Shown piece by piece: positions 44,238-52,389 of a stretch of 64,000 nt of DNA. Positions within the stretch are counted from its first letter, which is position 1. The number at the start of each line of letters is the position of its first letter. A program made the translations under genes and the position numbers. The stretch lies in assembly GCF_016704835.1 (NCBI RefSeq), contig NZ_JADIZJ010000009.1:1-64000 (forward strand). Direction: 5' to 3'. The notes beneath the pieces were generated by a model, which was given only the letters and a program-made list of their open reading frames with translations, was not told the origin of the DNA and ran no database searches. The stretch comes from Sphingopyxis sp. (GTDB lineage: Bacteria > Pseudomonadota > Alphaproteobacteria > Sphingomonadales > Sphingomonadaceae).

Positions 44238-44747
44238 ATGGCCGAGGCAGCAGCGGACGCAAGAACCGGGGTCAAGGGTGCCCTCAAGACGCGCTTCTAT
44301 TCGCACGCGACGCTCGAATGTTTCGACATTGCCAAGACGCGCGCCTTCTTCGAAGATTTTCTCGGGTTCGATACCGTCCAGATGGCGGATGTGTCTTTCT
44401 GGGCCCGGATGGGCGGCGACCAGGTGATCGTCGTCGTCAAGAGCCCGACCGGCCGCAAGACCGATATGCCCTTTCTCAACCACAATGGCCTCGACGTCGC
44501 CACTGATGCCGAGGTCGACGCCGCTTGGGAAATCGTCAAGCGCGACCAGGAAAAATGGGGTATCCAGAAAGTCACCAAGCCGATGGTCCAGCACGGCACC
44601 TATTGCTTCTATCTGACCGATCTTGACGGCAATATCTGGGAGATTCTCTCGAACCCCGAAGGCGGCTACAGCTGGGGTTTCGAACGCGGCGACCAGACCG
44701 GCAAGGGCCATATGGCGCGTGATTACGACCGGCCGGCGACGGCTTGA
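44238..44747 (+). CDS. VOC (glyoxalase/extradiol-fold) family protein
   Basis: A 169-residue protein with a GAGGAG ribosome-binding site and two beta-alpha-beta modules. A metal-ligand His lies in RFYSHATLECFDIAKTRAFFEDFLGFD and a terminal Glu in GTYCFYLTDLDGNIWEILSNP. It is too short for a two-domain extradiol dioxygenase. It could be a lyase or isomerase of the VOC superfamily, or a partner of the dioxygenase encoded 8 bp downstream. Confidence 0.8.
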   Translation: MAEAAADARTGVKGALKTRFYSHATLECFDIAKTRAFFEDFLGFDTVQMADVSFWARMGGDQVIVVVKSPTGRKTDMPFLNHNGLDVATDAEVDAAWEIVKRDQEKWGIQKVTKPMVQHGTYCFYLTDLDGNIWEILSNPEGGYSWGFERGDQTGKGHMARDYDRPATA

Positions 44748-44754
44748 TATCATC

Positions 44755-45630
44755 ATGGGCGCCGACCTTCACGATATTCGCTATGTTCGCATCGGATGCG
44801 ACGATCTCGACACCAGCGTCCGCTTCGCGACCGAAGTCCTCGGCCTCGAGCTGATGGAGCGCGACGCCGGCTCCGCCTATCTGCGCGGTGACGATCGCGA
44901 CCATAATATCTGCTACACCAAGGGGCGCGAAAGCGGCCAGGTCACCGGCTGGGAAACATCCAGCATGTCCGAGCTCGACCGGGCGGCGGCCGACCTGGAA
45001 GCGGCAGGGGTCGACGTGCGCGCCGGTACCAGCGACGAGCGCGACCAGCGCCGCGTCCGCGGTCTGATCGTTGCGCGCGATCCCACGGGCAATGTCATGG
45101 ACATCGTCGCGCGTCCCAACGCGAGCGGTCGGCGCTATTTCCCTTCGCGCGACGCCGGAATCAGCCATTTCAGCCATGTTGGATTGCACTCGATCGACGC
45201 GCGCGCCGACGAAGCCTTTTGGGTCGCCCATATGGGCGCGAAGGTCAGCGACTGGATCGGCGATGCAGCGCTGATCCGGATCAACGAGATCCATCACAAT
45301 GTCGCGCTGTTCCCGTCGACCCGCGCCGGCATCCAGCACGTCAATTTCCAGGTGGGGTCGCAGGATGACATCATGCGCAGCTTCTATTTCTTGCAGCAGC
45401 AGAATGTGAAGATCGTCTTTGGCCCGGGCCGCCATCCGACCTCGGGCGCGCGCTTCCTCTATTTCCAAGGACCCGACGACATCATCTATGAATATAGCTG
45501 CGGCGTCCGCTCGATCACTGCAGAGGACGAGGCGACCTATGTCCCCCGCTCCTTTCCCTTTGAACCCAGCAGTTTTTGCATGTGGGGCTCAAAGCCCGAT
45601 ATTCCCGAATTCGACACGGCGCGTGGCTGA
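44755..45630 (+). CDS. Type I extradiol (ring-cleavage) dioxygenase, VOC superfamily
   Basis: A 291-residue enzyme of the 2,3-dihydroxybiphenyl/catechol 2,3-dioxygenase type. The expected Fe(II) ligands are His141 (HFSHVGLHS), His195 (IQHVNFQVGS) and Glu246 (DIIYEYSCG), spaced as in BphC proteins. The N-terminal domain lacks the metal site, as usual. The start at 44755 is chosen from the domain start and from close spacing to the previous gene. It opens an aromatic diol by proximal or distal cleavage; the substrate is unknown. Confidence 0.9.
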   Translation: MGADLHDIRYVRIGCDDLDTSVRFATEVLGLELMERDAGSAYLRGDDRDHNICYTKGRESGQVTGWETSSMSELDRAAADLEAAGVDVRAGTSDERDQRRVRGLIVARDPTGNVMDIVARPNASGRRYFPSRDAGISHFSHVGLHSIDARADEAFWVAHMGAKVSDWIGDAALIRINEIHHNVALFPSTRAGIQHVNFQVGSQDDIMRSFYFLQQQNVKIVFGPGRHPTSGARFLYFQGPDDIIYEYSCGVRSITAEDEATYVPRSFPFEPSSFCMWGSKPDIPEFDTARG

Positions 45631-46307
45631 TCCCGCCCTGGCGGTGCGGCTGGCGGGCCGCGCATTGGCCCGCCACGGGCTCTCCCATGCCTACGGCCAT
45701 GTATCGACGCGCCTGTCGCCGACCCACTTCCTGGTCAGCGCCGCGCAGCCGCTCGGCACGCTGGCGGTCGGACAGCCCGGCGTCGAGGTACCGCTCGACG
45801 GCGACCTGCCCCCCGGCGCGTTGCCGGAAGTTCGCATCCACCGCGAAATCTATCGCAGGCGCTTGGACGTCGGCGCCATCTGCCGGTTCCAGTCGCCGGC
45901 CGTGATCGCTCTGTCGGCGCTCGGCGAAACGCCGCGCGTGCGCCATGGGCTTGGTGCCTATTTCGCGCCGCAGCCGCCGCTCTGGCCCGGTGTCACGCTT
46001 GTCCGCGACGATGAAAGCGCTCGGGCGGTTGCGACGATGATGGGCAGTTTCGCCGCGATCGTCCTGTCGGGCAATGGCGCGGTTACTGCTGGGCCGTCGG
46101 TAGAGGATGCCGCTGCACTTGCTTTCTTCCTCGAGGATGCCGCGCGGATCGAACTCGCGCTGCTCACCGCGACCGCAGCGGGCCGCAGCGCGCGAATATA
46201 CCTCCGAGGAAGTCGCCGCCCGCGCTGTCCGCGCCGGGGGGCTCTTCGAACGCATGTGGCACCATCTTTGCCACGGCGACCCCGAATTTGACGGAGACAG
46301 GCCATGA
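45623..46307 (+). pseudogene. Class II aldolase/adducin family protein, frameshifted at the C-terminus
   Basis: A class II aldolase-fold protein beginning with GTG 45623 (VADPALAVRLAGRALARHGLSHAYGHVSTRLSP), with the SGNG motif in VLSGNGAVTAG. Homology continues to GRSAR at about 46193, where one base appears missing. In the corrected frame it ends EYTSEEVAARAVRAGGLFERMWHHLCHGDPEFDGDRP with a TGA overlapping the next ATG. Uncorrected, it has a 30-residue basic tail ending at 46291. It may be an aldolase or decarboxylase for a ring-fission product. The expected His ligand cluster is partly altered (HREIYRRR present; the zinc HxH is not obvious). Confidence 0.75.
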
Positions 46308-47059
46308 ATATCGCCGCCATCGCCGAACGGCTCGACACCGCGATGTGCGACGCGCGGGCCGTGCCGCAGCTGCCAGAGCCGCTCAGTCTCGATCAGGCCT
46401 ATGCGGTGCAGGCCGCATCGCTTGCCCGCCGCTACGCGCGCGGTGAGCGCCGCGTCGGCATCAAGATGGGCTTTACCAGCCTCGCCAAGATGGAGCAGAT
46501 GGGCATCAGCGAGGTGATCTGGGGTCGGCTGACCGATGCGATGCAGGTGACCGACGGCGCATCGGTGCCGCTCGACCGTTTCGTTCATCCCCGCATCGAG
46601 CCCGAGATCGCTTTCCTGCTCGCGGCCGACCTGCCAGGAGACATCAGCGAGGCCCAAGCCTATGCCGCGCTGGCCGGCGTCGCCCCCGCGCTCGAGCTTA
46701 TCGACAGCCGTTACGAGAATTTCCGCTTTTCGCTCTCCGACGTCGTCGCCGACAACAGCAGCTCGTCGGCGTTCGTCGTCGGCCCGTGGCACGCCCCCTT
46801 TCCCGATCTGGCCGACCTGGACTTCACCATGGCGATCGGCGGCGAGCCGAAACAGGTGGGATCGAGCGCGGCGATTCTCGGCGACCCGATCCGCTCGCTC
46901 GTCCGCGCCGCGCGTCTCGCCGCAGCAGCGGGCGAACCGCTGCAAGCGGGCGATGTCGTGATGGCGGGCGGCGCGACCGCGGCGGAAGCGCTCCGCCGCG
47001 GCGACCACGTCGTGCTTGAGGTCGCGCGGCTGGGGAGCGTGTCGGTGGCGATCGACTAG
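46304..47059 (+). CDS. 4-oxalocrotonate decarboxylase-like (hydratase/decarboxylase family)
   Basis: A 251-residue member of the MhpD/DmpE/DmpH family. GIKMGFTSLAKMEQMGISEVIWGRLTD matches the decarboxylase subgroup (DmpH, K-M-x-Q-M-G) rather than the hydratase. The acidic metal site is in HPRIEPEIAFLLAADLP, and ALELIDSRYENF and VADNSSSSAFVVG follow. It would convert 2-oxo-3-hexenedioate to 2-oxopent-4-enoate. It is the last gene of the forward run, and the separately encoded hydratase at 50.9 kb would act next. Confidence 0.9.
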   Translation: MNIAAIAERLDTAMCDARAVPQLPEPLSLDQAYAVQAASLARRYARGERRVGIKMGFTSLAKMEQMGISEVIWGRLTDAMQVTDGASVPLDRFVHPRIEPEIAFLLAADLPGDISEAQAYAALAGVAPALELIDSRYENFRFSLSDVVADNSSSSAFVVGPWHAPFPDLADLDFTMAIGGEPKQVGSSAAILGDPIRSLVRAARLAAAAGEPLQAGDVVMAGGATAAEALRRGDHVVLEVARLGSVSVAID

Positions 47060-47079
47060 GCCGAAAGCTACCATCCGCG

Positions 47080-47419
47080 CGCTTCGTCCCTGTTGGCGAT
47101 GCCGCGCGGCCCGTCTTGGCGCCGAACCGGCGCATTTGCATTGTCAGCAGCGTCGATCCCGCGACAGTCGCAATCGGGTCCTCGGCGGCGTAGATTGCGC
47201 TGGTCGCCGCGCGGAGCCGGTCCGATATGCCTTGCGACTGGACGCTGCTGGCGCGAGGGTCGACGAGCATGCGAACGACCCGAACTTCGCGCGCAAAGCG
47301 CGAACGGCGCAGTTCAAGTCGCCGAAAAGATCGTCAAGATCGGCGGGTGACCGGCAGCCCTTCGCGACGACTTTGACGATTCCTTCTCCATCGGTCGCGA
47401 TCGAAAAGGAGTTCGCCAC
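47080..47419 (-). pseudogene. Small STAS-like hypothetical protein, frameshifted
   Basis: The first part starts at 47419 (MANSFSIATDGEGIVKVVAKGCRSPADLDDLFGDLN...RALRAKFG). The natural continuation is in another frame from about 47270 (MLVDPRASSVQSQGISDRLRAATSAIY, then STLLTMQMRRFGAKTG). The layout, a short beta strand pair followed by D-x-R-A...Q helices, resembles STAS-like single-domain proteins. At least one indel near 47270 is needed, and the C-terminal end is unclear. It lies between convergent catabolic operons. Confidence 0.5.
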
Positions 47420-47431
47420 CTGATCCTTTCG

Positions 47432-48178
47432 TCAAAAGCTGCCGGGATAGAGCCCGCCGTCCATCAGGATATTCTGTCCCGTGAGATAGCCGGAATGGCG
47501 GCTGCATAGGAACGCGCACATGGCGCCCATTTCGGCGGGATCGCCGACGCGCCCGGCGACGGCATTGCCGGTGAGATGTTTGGTGATGTCCTTCGAGTTG
47601 CGAAGGCGCCCGGTGTCGAACGGTCCGGGAAGCAGGTTGTTGATCGTTACGCCCTTGCCGGAATATTGCGGCACGAGGCCGAAAACAAAGTTGGTAAGCG
47701 CAGCACGCGTCGCGTTCGACAGACCGATCACCGGGATCGGAACGCGGACCGCCGATGAGGTGATATTGACGATCCGCCCAAAGCCGCGCGCCGCCATGTC
47801 ATCGGCGGTGAGCTTGATCAGCTCGACCGCCGCCAGGAGATTTTGGTCGATCGCCGCGATCCACGTCTCGCGGTCCCAGTCGCGAAAGTCACCCGGCGGC
47901 GGGCCGCCCGCATTGTTGACAAGGATGTCGACCTCGCCCGCCGCTGCAACGAGCGCCGAACGTACGGCGGGTTCGGTCACGCTGCCGACGACGGCGGTGA
48001 CCGCCACGTCAGGCGCATGCTGGCGAATGTCCGCGGCAGCCTCTTCAAGCGTTTGTGCCGTGCGCGCATTGATGACCACGTTGACGCCCTCGCCCGCGAG
48101 CGCCTTCGCGCAGGCGCGCCCCAGCCCGCTGCTGGCGGCGCACACGATCGCGGTGCGTCCCTTGATCCCCAAATCCAT
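47432..48178 (-). CDS. Short-chain dehydrogenase lacking the YxxxK motif
   Basis: A 248-residue SDR-fold protein with nucleotide-binding CAASSGLGRACAKAL, NNAGG, and the structural serine in NITSSAV. Where YxxxK is expected the sequence reads LSNATRAALTNF, so neither the catalytic Tyr nor the Lys is present. The C-terminus is canonical (LTGQNILMDGGLYPGSF). It is the last gene of the reverse hydratase-acetaldehyde dehydrogenase-aldolase operon, 15 bp after the aldolase. Its reaction cannot be assumed to be ordinary alcohol oxidation. Confidence 0.85.
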   Translation of the reverse strand: MDLGIKGRTAIVCAASSGLGRACAKALAGEGVNVVINARTAQTLEEAAADIRQHAPDVAVTAVVGSVTEPAVRSALVAAAGEVDILVNNAGGPPPGDFRDWDRETWIAAIDQNLLAAVELIKLTADDMAARGFGRIVNITSSAVRVPIPVIGLSNATRAALTNFVFGLVPQYSGKGVTINNLLPGPFDTGRLRNSKDITKHLTGNAVAGRVGDPAEMGAMCAFLCSRHSGYLTGQNILMDGGLYPGSF

Positions 48179-48193
48179 CTCGTATCTCCCGCC

Positions 48194-49216
48194 CTATTTT
48201 TTCAGCATGTCGAGCGCGACGTCGGTGATCATGTCTTCCTGCCCCCCGACCATTTTTCGCCGCCCTAGCTCGACGAGGATAGCGCGCGTGTCGAGTCCAT
48301 GGTCGGCGGCGGCCTTTTCCGCATGGCGCAGAAAGCTGGAATATACGCCGGCGTAGCCGAGGGTGAGCGTCTCGCGATCGACGCGCACGGGGCGATCCTG
48401 CAACGGTCGGACCAGGTCTTCTGCAGCGTCCATCAGCGCATAGAGGTCGCAGCCATGATTCCACCCATGCACATCGGCGGCGGCGATGAACACTTCGAGC
48501 GGGGCGTTGCCTGCCCCTGCCCCCATCCCGGCCAGCGACGCATCGACGCGCACCGCGCCGTTCTGGACCGCGACGATGCTGTTCGCGACGCCGAGGCTGA
48601 GGTTGTGGTGCGCATGCACTCCGCGCTGCGTCTCGGGCTTGAGGATCCGGTCATAGGCCTGCAAACGCGCCGCATATTGATCCATCGTCATCGCGCCGCC
48701 GCTGTCGGTGACATAGACGCAATGCGCGCCATAGGTCTCCATCAGCAGCGCCTGCTGCGCGAGCGCGTCGGGCGCCGACATATGGCTCATCATCAGGAAC
48801 CCCGACACGTCCATGCCAAGACCACGCGCGGCCTCGATATGCTGCTTCGACACATCGGCCTCGGTGCAATGCGTGGCGATCCGCACCGAGCGCACGCCAA
48901 GGTCATAGGCGTGTTTCAGATCGTGGACGGTGCCGATGCCCGGCAGCAGCAAGGTGGTGAGGATGCTGTGCTCGAGCACCTCAGCCACCGCCCCGATCCA
49001 CTCCCAGTCGGTGTGGGCGCCAAAGCCGTAGTTGAAGCTCGATCCCTGCAATCCGTCGCCATGCGCAACCTCGATCGCATCGACCTTCGCCTTGTCGAGC
49101 GCCTTCGCGATCGCCCGCACATGATCGAGGCCATATTGATGGCGGATCGCGTGCATGCCGTCGCGCAGCGTCACGTCCTGGATATAGAGCTTGGTCGTAG
49201 CCGGGTCGAGGCTCAT
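48194..49216 (-). CDS. dmpG: 4-hydroxy-2-oxovalerate aldolase (DmpG/MhpE type)
   Basis: A 340-residue metal-dependent aldolase of the HMGL-like family. YIQDVTLRDGMHAIRHQY carries the catalytic Arg and metal Asp, HAHHNLSLGVANS the metal His pair, and DASLAGMGAGAGNAPLEVF the typical late motif. The C-terminal communication domain ends VGGQEDMITDVALDMLKK. It splits 4-hydroxy-2-oxovalerate into pyruvate and acetaldehyde. It overlaps the acetaldehyde dehydrogenase by 4 bp; the two enzymes form a channelled complex in the family. Confidence 0.95.
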   Translation of the reverse strand: MSLDPATTKLYIQDVTLRDGMHAIRHQYGLDHVRAIAKALDKAKVDAIEVAHGDGLQGSSFNYGFGAHTDWEWIGAVAEVLEHSILTTLLLPGIGTVHDLKHAYDLGVRSVRIATHCTEADVSKQHIEAARGLGMDVSGFLMMSHMSAPDALAQQALLMETYGAHCVYVTDSGGAMTMDQYAARLQAYDRILKPETQRGVHAHHNLSLGVANSIVAVQNGAVRVDASLAGMGAGAGNAPLEVFIAAADVHGWNHGCDLYALMDAAEDLVRPLQDRPVRVDRETLTLGYAGVYSSFLRHAEKAAADHGLDTRAILVELGRRKMVGGQEDMITDVALDMLKK

Positions 49217-50169
49217 GCGGCCGCTCCTGCGTACATGCGGGCTGCAATCTTCTCGGCGGTCTTCAGCGCCGCCGAGGTCATGATGTCGAGATTGCCAGCA
49301 TAGGCGGGCAGATAATGCGCGTCGCCCTCGACCTCGAGGAACACGCTGACCTTGAGCCCCGTAAAGCTGCCGCCCATTTCGGGAATGCGCAGCGGCGCGT
49401 TGCTACCGATGCTTTCGAACTGCACTGCCTGCTTGAGGCGGTATCCGGGGACATAAGTCTGCACCTCGGCGACCATCGCCTCGATGCTTTGCCGGATCGC
49501 CTCGCGGTCGCCGTCGTCGCAGAGGCAATAGACGGTATCGCGCATGATCAGCGGCGGTTCGGCCGGGTTGAGCACGATGATCGCCTTGCCGCGGGTGGCG
49601 CCCCCCACCTTGACGATCGCCTCGCTCGTCGTCTCGGTAAACTCGTCGATGTTGGCGCGCGTGCCCGGCCCCGCGCTCTTCGAGGCGATCGAGGCGACGA
49701 TCTCGCCATAATGAACCTTCGCAACGCGGTTCACCGCGGCGACGATCGGGATCGTCGCCTGCCCGCCGCAGGTGACCATATTGACGTTCGGCGCGTCCAG
49801 ATGCGCATCGCCGTTCACTGGCGGGATCGTATAGGGACCGATCGCCGCCGGCGTCAGATCGATGACGCGCTTGCCATGCGCGATCAGCACTTCGCTGTGG
49901 CGCTGGTGCGCGCCCGCCGAGGTCGCGTCGAAGACGATCGCAATATCGGCAAAGCCCGGCAGCGCGACCAGTCCGTCCAGGCCATCTGATGTGATCGGCA
50001 CCCCCATCCGCTCGGCGCGCTTCAGCCCGTCGCTCTCGGGATCGATGCCGACGAAGGCGCCCATTTCGAGCACCTTGGACAGGCGCATGATCTTAATCAT
50101 CAGGTCGGTGCCGATGTTGCCCGAACCGATGATCGCGACCTTTGTCTTGCCATCGGGGGTCTTCGCCAT
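49213..50169 (-). CDS. dmpF: Acetaldehyde dehydrogenase (acylating) (DmpF/MhpF type)
   Basis: A 318-residue enzyme that makes acetyl-CoA from acetaldehyde, CoA and NAD. The Rossmann motif is KVAIIGSGNIGTDLM, the catalytic Cys is in MVTCGGQATIP, and ASIASKSAGPGTRANIDEFT and AHYLPAYAGNLDIMTSAA are family blocks. The start at 50169 (MAKTPDGKTKVAI) is preferred to 50232 because the latter overlaps the hydratase gene. Confidence 0.95.
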   Translation of the reverse strand: MAKTPDGKTKVAIIGSGNIGTDLMIKIMRLSKVLEMGAFVGIDPESDGLKRAERMGVPITSDGLDGLVALPGFADIAIVFDATSAGAHQRHSEVLIAHGKRVIDLTPAAIGPYTIPPVNGDAHLDAPNVNMVTCGGQATIPIVAAVNRVAKVHYGEIVASIASKSAGPGTRANIDEFTETTSEAIVKVGGATRGKAIIVLNPAEPPLIMRDTVYCLCDDGDREAIRQSIEAMVAEVQTYVPGYRLKQAVQFESIGSNAPLRIPEMGGSFTGLKVSVFLEVEGDAHYLPAYAGNLDIMTSAALKTAEKIAARMYAGAAA

Positions 50170-50173
50170 CGGA

Positions 50174-50962
50174 TCAGCCCTCGCCATAAGTGAAGCTGCA
50201 TGCGCCGATCCCGGCGATGCGCACATCGACATGATCGCCCGGCGTCAACGCAACCATCGGCCCGAGCGCGCCCGCGAGCAGGACGTCGCCGGCCTTCAGC
50301 GGTTCGCCGCGCGCCGCCAGCGTCTGCGCCAGCCAGGCGGCCGCATTGAGCGGATTGCCGAGCGCCGCGGCGCCGATCCCCGTTGAGACGACCGCACCAT
50401 TGAATTTCATCTCCATCGCGGCACCTTCCAGATCCAGGCCAGCAAGCGAGAGACCCGTTTGCGAGAGGACGAAGAAGGCCGACGAGCCATTGTCGGCCAC
50501 CGTATCGGCAAAGCTGATCTTCCAGTCGGTGATACGGCTATCGACGATCTCGATTGCCGCGTGCACGCTGGCGACTGCCGCCGCGACCTGCTCGACCGTT
50601 GTCGCGGGATCGGGCAAATCGGCGCCGAGGACGAAAGCTATCTCAGCTTCGGCCTTGGGCTGCAAAGTCCTTGCCGGATCGAGCGCACCACCATCGGCGA
50701 TACGCATGTCGTCGAACAGCACCCCGAAGTCGGGCTGATCGACGCCAAGCTGCGTCTGCACCGCTTTTGCGGTGAGCCCCGCCTTGCGGCCGACAATACG
50801 GCGACCCGCCGCCACCCAGTAGCGCGTGTTGATCGTTTGCACCGCATAGGCGCCGTCAGCGTCGGTGGGATCGAGCCCGTCGCGGAGCGGGGGCACCGCC
50901 CCGGCAGCGTAAGCGGCGCGCAAGCGAAGCGCGAGATCGTCGTGGCTGGTCTTGGTCATCAT
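50174..50962 (-). CDS. dmpE: 2-oxopent-4-enoate hydratase (DmpE/MhpD type)
   Basis: A 262-residue hydratase. GRKAGLTAKAVQTQLGVDQPDFGVLFDDM identifies the hydratase subgroup. Metal-site acids are in KAEAEIAFVLGADLP, and IEIVDSRITDWKISFADTVADNGSSAFFVL is conserved. ATG 50962 has a GGGAGA ribosome-binding site. It heads the reverse hydratase-acetaldehyde dehydrogenase-aldolase-SDR operon and is divergent from the IclR gene, which is therefore its likely regulator. Confidence 0.93.
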   Translation of the reverse strand: MMTKTSHDDLALRLRAAYAAGAVPPLRDGLDPTDADGAYAVQTINTRYWVAAGRRIVGRKAGLTAKAVQTQLGVDQPDFGVLFDDMRIADGGALDPARTLQPKAEAEIAFVLGADLPDPATTVEQVAAAVASVHAAIEIVDSRITDWKISFADTVADNGSSAFFVLSQTGLSLAGLDLEGAAMEMKFNGAVVSTGIGAAALGNPLNAAAWLAQTLAARGEPLKAGDVLLAGALGPMVALTPGDHVDVRIAGIGACSFTYGEG

Positions 50963-51028
50963 ATTATCTCCCAATGCCGACACCTTAGGCACTCACCCTT
51001 TGACGCGGAAGCGGCTGCAACCTACAAA

Positions 51029-51045
51029 TGCTCATAATATGAGCA
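51029..51045. promoter_or_regulatory. Palindromic operator candidate between dmpE-type hydratase and iclR
   Basis: TGCTCAT-AAT-ATGAGCA is a perfect dyad with 7-bp arms and a 3-bp centre. It lies in the 77-bp divergent intergenic region and covers the first possible ATG of the iclR gene (51039). This fits autoregulation and control of the hydratase operon by the IclR protein. Confidence 0.6.
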
Positions 51046-51785
51046 GTTCTAACATGTCAGGAGCGCAGTCCGCTACCCGCGCGCTGGCGCTCCTCGAAGC
51101 GGTCACGCTAGACGGCGGTCGTTCGTCGGCGAACGAGATCGTCGTCGGAATGGGTTTGGCACCAGCGACCGGGCGGCGGCTGATCGCGTTGCTGGTCGAG
51201 CGGGGACTGCTGATGCGAATTTCGCGCGGACGCTATGCGGGTGGCGACCGACTGCGCCAACTCGCCTCGCGCGTCAGCCCGCATGCGCGGCTTATCGAAG
51301 CCGCGCGGCCCTTGCTGCGCCGATTGGCGCAGGCCGAGCGGGCCACCGCTTATCTGGGGGTGTTCGAGGGCGAGATGGTGACCTATCTGGTCAAGGAAGG
51401 GGTGCAGGCAGGCTTTACGCGCGAGCAAAACCAGTTGGAAGCCTATTGCACCGGCATCGGCAAGATGTTGCTGGCGCATCTCACCGAAACGCGGCTCGAC
51501 GCCTATCTGGCGGCTCCCTTGGTGCCGCTTACCGAACGCACGATTACCGATCCGGTGGCGATGCGGGCAGAACTCGACGCGACTAGAGCGCGCGGTTACG
51601 CAATCGACAATCGGGAAATGGCCGACGATCTTGGCTGCGTTGCGGTGCCGCTCCATAAGCTTCGCGGCAGTGATTATGCTGTCTCGCTGTCCGGGCCACC
51701 GACGCGGTTCCATCCCGAAAATGCGCCTGAAATCGCAGCGAAACTCCAACAGGCGGCGCGGCAAATCAGCCAGCGTCTGGGCTAG
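51039..51785 (+). CDS. IclR-family transcriptional regulator
   Basis: A 248-residue regulator. The winged helix covers RALALLEAVTLDGGRSSANEIVVGMGLAPATGRRLIALLVERGLL. The effector domain includes GVFEGEMVTYLVKEG, YCTGIGKMLLAHL and VAVPLHKLRGSDYAVSLSGP. Two starts are possible: 51039, inside the palindrome, or 51054 (MSGAQSATRAL). It is divergent from the hydratase operon, a usual arrangement for IclR control of aromatic catabolism. Confidence 0.92.
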   Translation: MSSSNMSGAQSATRALALLEAVTLDGGRSSANEIVVGMGLAPATGRRLIALLVERGLLMRISRGRYAGGDRLRQLASRVSPHARLIEAARPLLRRLAQAERATAYLGVFEGEMVTYLVKEGVQAGFTREQNQLEAYCTGIGKMLLAHLTETRLDAYLAAPLVPLTERTITDPVAMRAELDATRARGYAIDNREMADDLGCVAVPLHKLRGSDYAVSLSGPPTRFHPENAPEIAAKLQQAARQISQRLG

Positions 51786-52260
51786 CGACGGCGCAGGCGT
51801 TCGCCCAGCTCGCTTTAACAAGCGAGGCAATGACGCCCACCTCCGCGACATCGCGCGGCGCATAGAGCATCACGGTATCGGGTGACACCGTCGGCTGTCC
51901 CGCCAGCGGATGGGGTTCGGCCCAGCCGGCGTCGATCGCGGCGGTCCGGAGAGGCTCGGCGAGGATGGCGTGCAGGCTTCCGTCATCCTCGACGTGCACA
52001 TGCGCAAATTCGCGGCCCAGCAGAAAGGCTTGCTCTCCCGCGCAACAATGCGCGGCCTCGATGTACAGGCCAATGGTACCCGGCGGTGCGCGGCGACTGG
52101 CGCCGAGCTCGACATGCGGCAGGTCGGCGAGCCGCGACATCAGCATCGCGGACATCGCGCACCGATCGCTGGCGAGCTGGTCGATCTGGCTATGCGGCGC
52201 GCAATCGGTCGTTTGCGGCCGCGGGCCATGGCGTCTCGGGACGGGAATCGGATCCGGCAC
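51766..52260 (-). CDS. Luciferase-domain (DUF5519-type) protein
   Basis: A 164-residue protein from a GTG start with a GGGAG ribosome-binding site. The pattern LPRRxGPRPxTTDxxPHxQIDQ (here VPRRHGPRPQTTDCAPHSQIDQ), then REFAHVHVEDDGSLHAILAEPLR, GWAEPHPLAG and TVMLYAPRDVAEV matches the small luciferase-domain family of unknown biochemical role. It overlaps the convergent iclR 3' end by 20 bp and lies downstream of the TonB receptor gene, from which a strong hairpin separates it. Confidence 0.7.
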   Translation of the reverse strand: MPDPIPVPRRHGPRPQTTDCAPHSQIDQLASDRCAMSAMLMSRLADLPHVELGASRRAPPGTIGLYIEAAHCCAGEQAFLLGREFAHVHVEDDGSLHAILAEPLRTAAIDAGWAEPHPLAGQPTVSPDTVMLYAPRDVAEVGVIASLVKASWANACAVASPDAG

Positions 52261-52278
52261 GCTCTACTCCCATCGCAA

Positions 52279-52318
52279 GGCGGACCGGACCGGGCGAAAC
52301 CGCCCGGTCCGGTCCGCC
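52279..52318. repeat. Perfect 18-bp stem-loop
   Basis: ggcggaccggaccgggcg (52279-52296) and its exact reverse complement (52301-52318) enclose the loop aaac. It lies between the 3' end of the second catabolic TonB receptor and the luciferase-domain gene on the same strand. There is no T-tract on either side, so it is more likely an attenuator, an mRNA 3'-end protector or a repeat element than a classical terminator. Confidence 0.75.
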
Positions 52319-52389
52319 AGCCGGCCAAGCCAACGGCGCCGCGATTGCGGCAACCGCCGTACTTCCCCCACTATCTACCACCATCAGGC

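Noticed and set aside
45515..47074. 519-codon reverse frame opposite aldolase and decarboxylase
   Set aside because: The forward genes carry family motifs; the reverse translation is arginine/glycine-rich and unrecognisable.
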